Part shown: piece after piece, positions 6,320 to 6,905 of the stretch
Position numbering within the stretch: position 1 is the first letter of the stretch
How the letters are laid out: the number at the start of each line of letters is the position of its first letter
Position numbers and translations under genes: made by a program
Notes under the pieces: generated by a model
The model's database searches: none
Told to the model about the DNA's origin: nothing
The model's input: only the letters and a program-made list of their open reading frames with translations
Source: an uncultured Gammaproteobacteria bacterium
Lineage (GTDB): Bacteria > Pseudomonadota > Gammaproteobacteria > CAJQNE01
Direction of reading: 5' to 3'
DNA: 6,905 nucleotides
Assembly: GCA_905479545.1 (NCBI GenBank)
Contig: CAJQNE010000088.1
Location: forward strand, 1 to 6,905

Positions 6320-6905
6320 ATGCGACCAAATGCCAAAAAAATAGTATTGGGAATGGTGTACGCCCGTGGTGGCGAGCCCGTTAGTGTGCGGGATTTTATT
6401 GTTGCCGCGAAGTTGTTTGATATCGCCGCCAATACTGTGCGGGTAACCCTGGTAAGGCTATCTGCTGATGGCTTGATTCAGGCCAGTGGTCGTGGTGCTT
6501 ATCGCTTGGGCCCGGCAGCCGAAAACCTGGCCGGCTACGCCGCTGATTGGCACGGCGCTGAAGCGCAGTTGGGCGAGTGGTCTGGTGATTATTTATTAGT
6601 GCACGCCGGGCATTTAGGCCGCAGTGACCGGAAGGTTTTACGTCGCCGTGAACGAGCGATGAATTTATGCGGCTTGCAGCCGTTGGAGCGAGATCTGTAT
6701 CTGCGACCGAATAATCTTAAAGGTGGTGTCGCCAACTTGCGATATCGGTTCGAGCGGCTAGGTGCTGAAGCTGAGCTTATTGTTTGCGTAGCGGCGAGTT
6801 TTGGCGGGGAAATGGATAGCCGGATCGCTTCGTTGTGGAATGGCAAAGCGCTGAATTCTGGTTACGTAGAAACCAGTCAACGTATTGAGAGCTGGTTAAA
6901 AACCT
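6320..6905 (+). CDS. PaaX-family winged-helix transcriptional regulator (partial, C-terminus off the right edge)
   Basis: An open frame of 195 codons runs from the ATG at 6320 to the right edge with no stop. The N-terminal part fits the PaaX winged helix: KKIVLGMVYARGGEP (6-20), a helix at about 22-33, a recognition helix at about 36-50 with NTVRVTLVRLSADGLI (38-53), and a wing with SGRGAYRLG (56-64). A linker and the segment GEWSGDYLLVHAG (85-97) resemble the PaaX middle domain (W-G-x-W/Y-x-L-V), and RRRERAMNLCGL (108-119) continues it. PaaX proteins repress phenylacetate catabolism and respond to phenylacetyl-CoA; family members are about 280-310 residues, so roughly a third is missing. The ATG at 6320 is the first start after an in-frame TAG (6272-6274); Met12 is less likely because it would cut the first helix. 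Being divergent from two acyl-CoA enzymes suggests local control by a CoA thioester (inference). Confidence 0.82.
   Translation, partial: MRPNAKKIVLGMVYARGGEPVSVRDFIVAAKLFDIAANTVRVTLVRLSADGLIQASGRGAYRLGPAAENLAGYAADWHGAEAQLGEWSGDYLLVHAGHLGRSDRKVLRRRERAMNLCGLQPLERDLYLRPNNLKGGVANLRYRFERLGAEAELIVCVAASFGGEMDSRIASLWNGKALNSGYVETSQRIESWLKT

Noticed and set aside
6589..6846. 85-codon minus-strand ORF
   Set aside because: It is antisense to the PaaX-like reading frame, which is open to the window edge and carries domain motifs.

Overview
The window looks like chromosomal DNA of a free-living Gram-negative bacterium. It has moderate GC content, a diderm-type lipoprotein signal peptide, factor-independent terminator architecture, and acyl-CoA-catabolism genes next to a PaaX-type regulator. 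I would guess a gammaproteobacterium, possibly a marine one, but nothing here fixes the taxon. I see no rRNA, tRNA, CRISPR array, insertion sequence, integrase or phage gene.

Layout, left to right. (1) 1-1420, minus strand: a multi-pass membrane protein, complete at its N-terminus and cut by the left edge. It resembles proteins commonly annotated as fenitrothion hydrolase, although the true substrate is unknown. (2) 1421-1583: a 163-bp divergent intergenic region with candidate promoter elements and a small inverted repeat. (3) 1584-4427, plus strand: a 947-residue predicted lipoprotein. An Asp/Pro-rich tether and a beta-rich N-terminal domain precede a metal-dependent hydrolase barrel related to the renal dipeptidase (M19) family. 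It has unusual features: HxH instead of HxD, a large insertion, and a C-terminal Ca-binding-like motif. (4) 4445-4479: a strong, apparently bidirectional terminator between convergent genes. (5) 4482-5417 and 5420-6241, minus strand: two tightly coupled crotonase-superfamily genes separated by 2 bp, with different non-canonical active sites. (6) 6242-6319: a 78-bp divergent regulatory region holding a 21-bp imperfect palindrome. (7) 6320-6905, plus strand: the N-terminal part of a PaaX-family winged-helix regulator, cut by the right edge.

How the parts may work together: the right-hand module (regulator divergent from a two-gene crotonase operon, with a palindrome between) looks like a self-contained catabolic unit. 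The regulator probably senses a CoA thioester and controls both transcripts. No paa phenylacetate genes are present, so the inducer may be something other than phenylacetyl-CoA. The two left-hand genes are divergent envelope proteins that could share a control region. Nothing in the sequence links them functionally to the crotonase module, and the terminator insulates the two halves.
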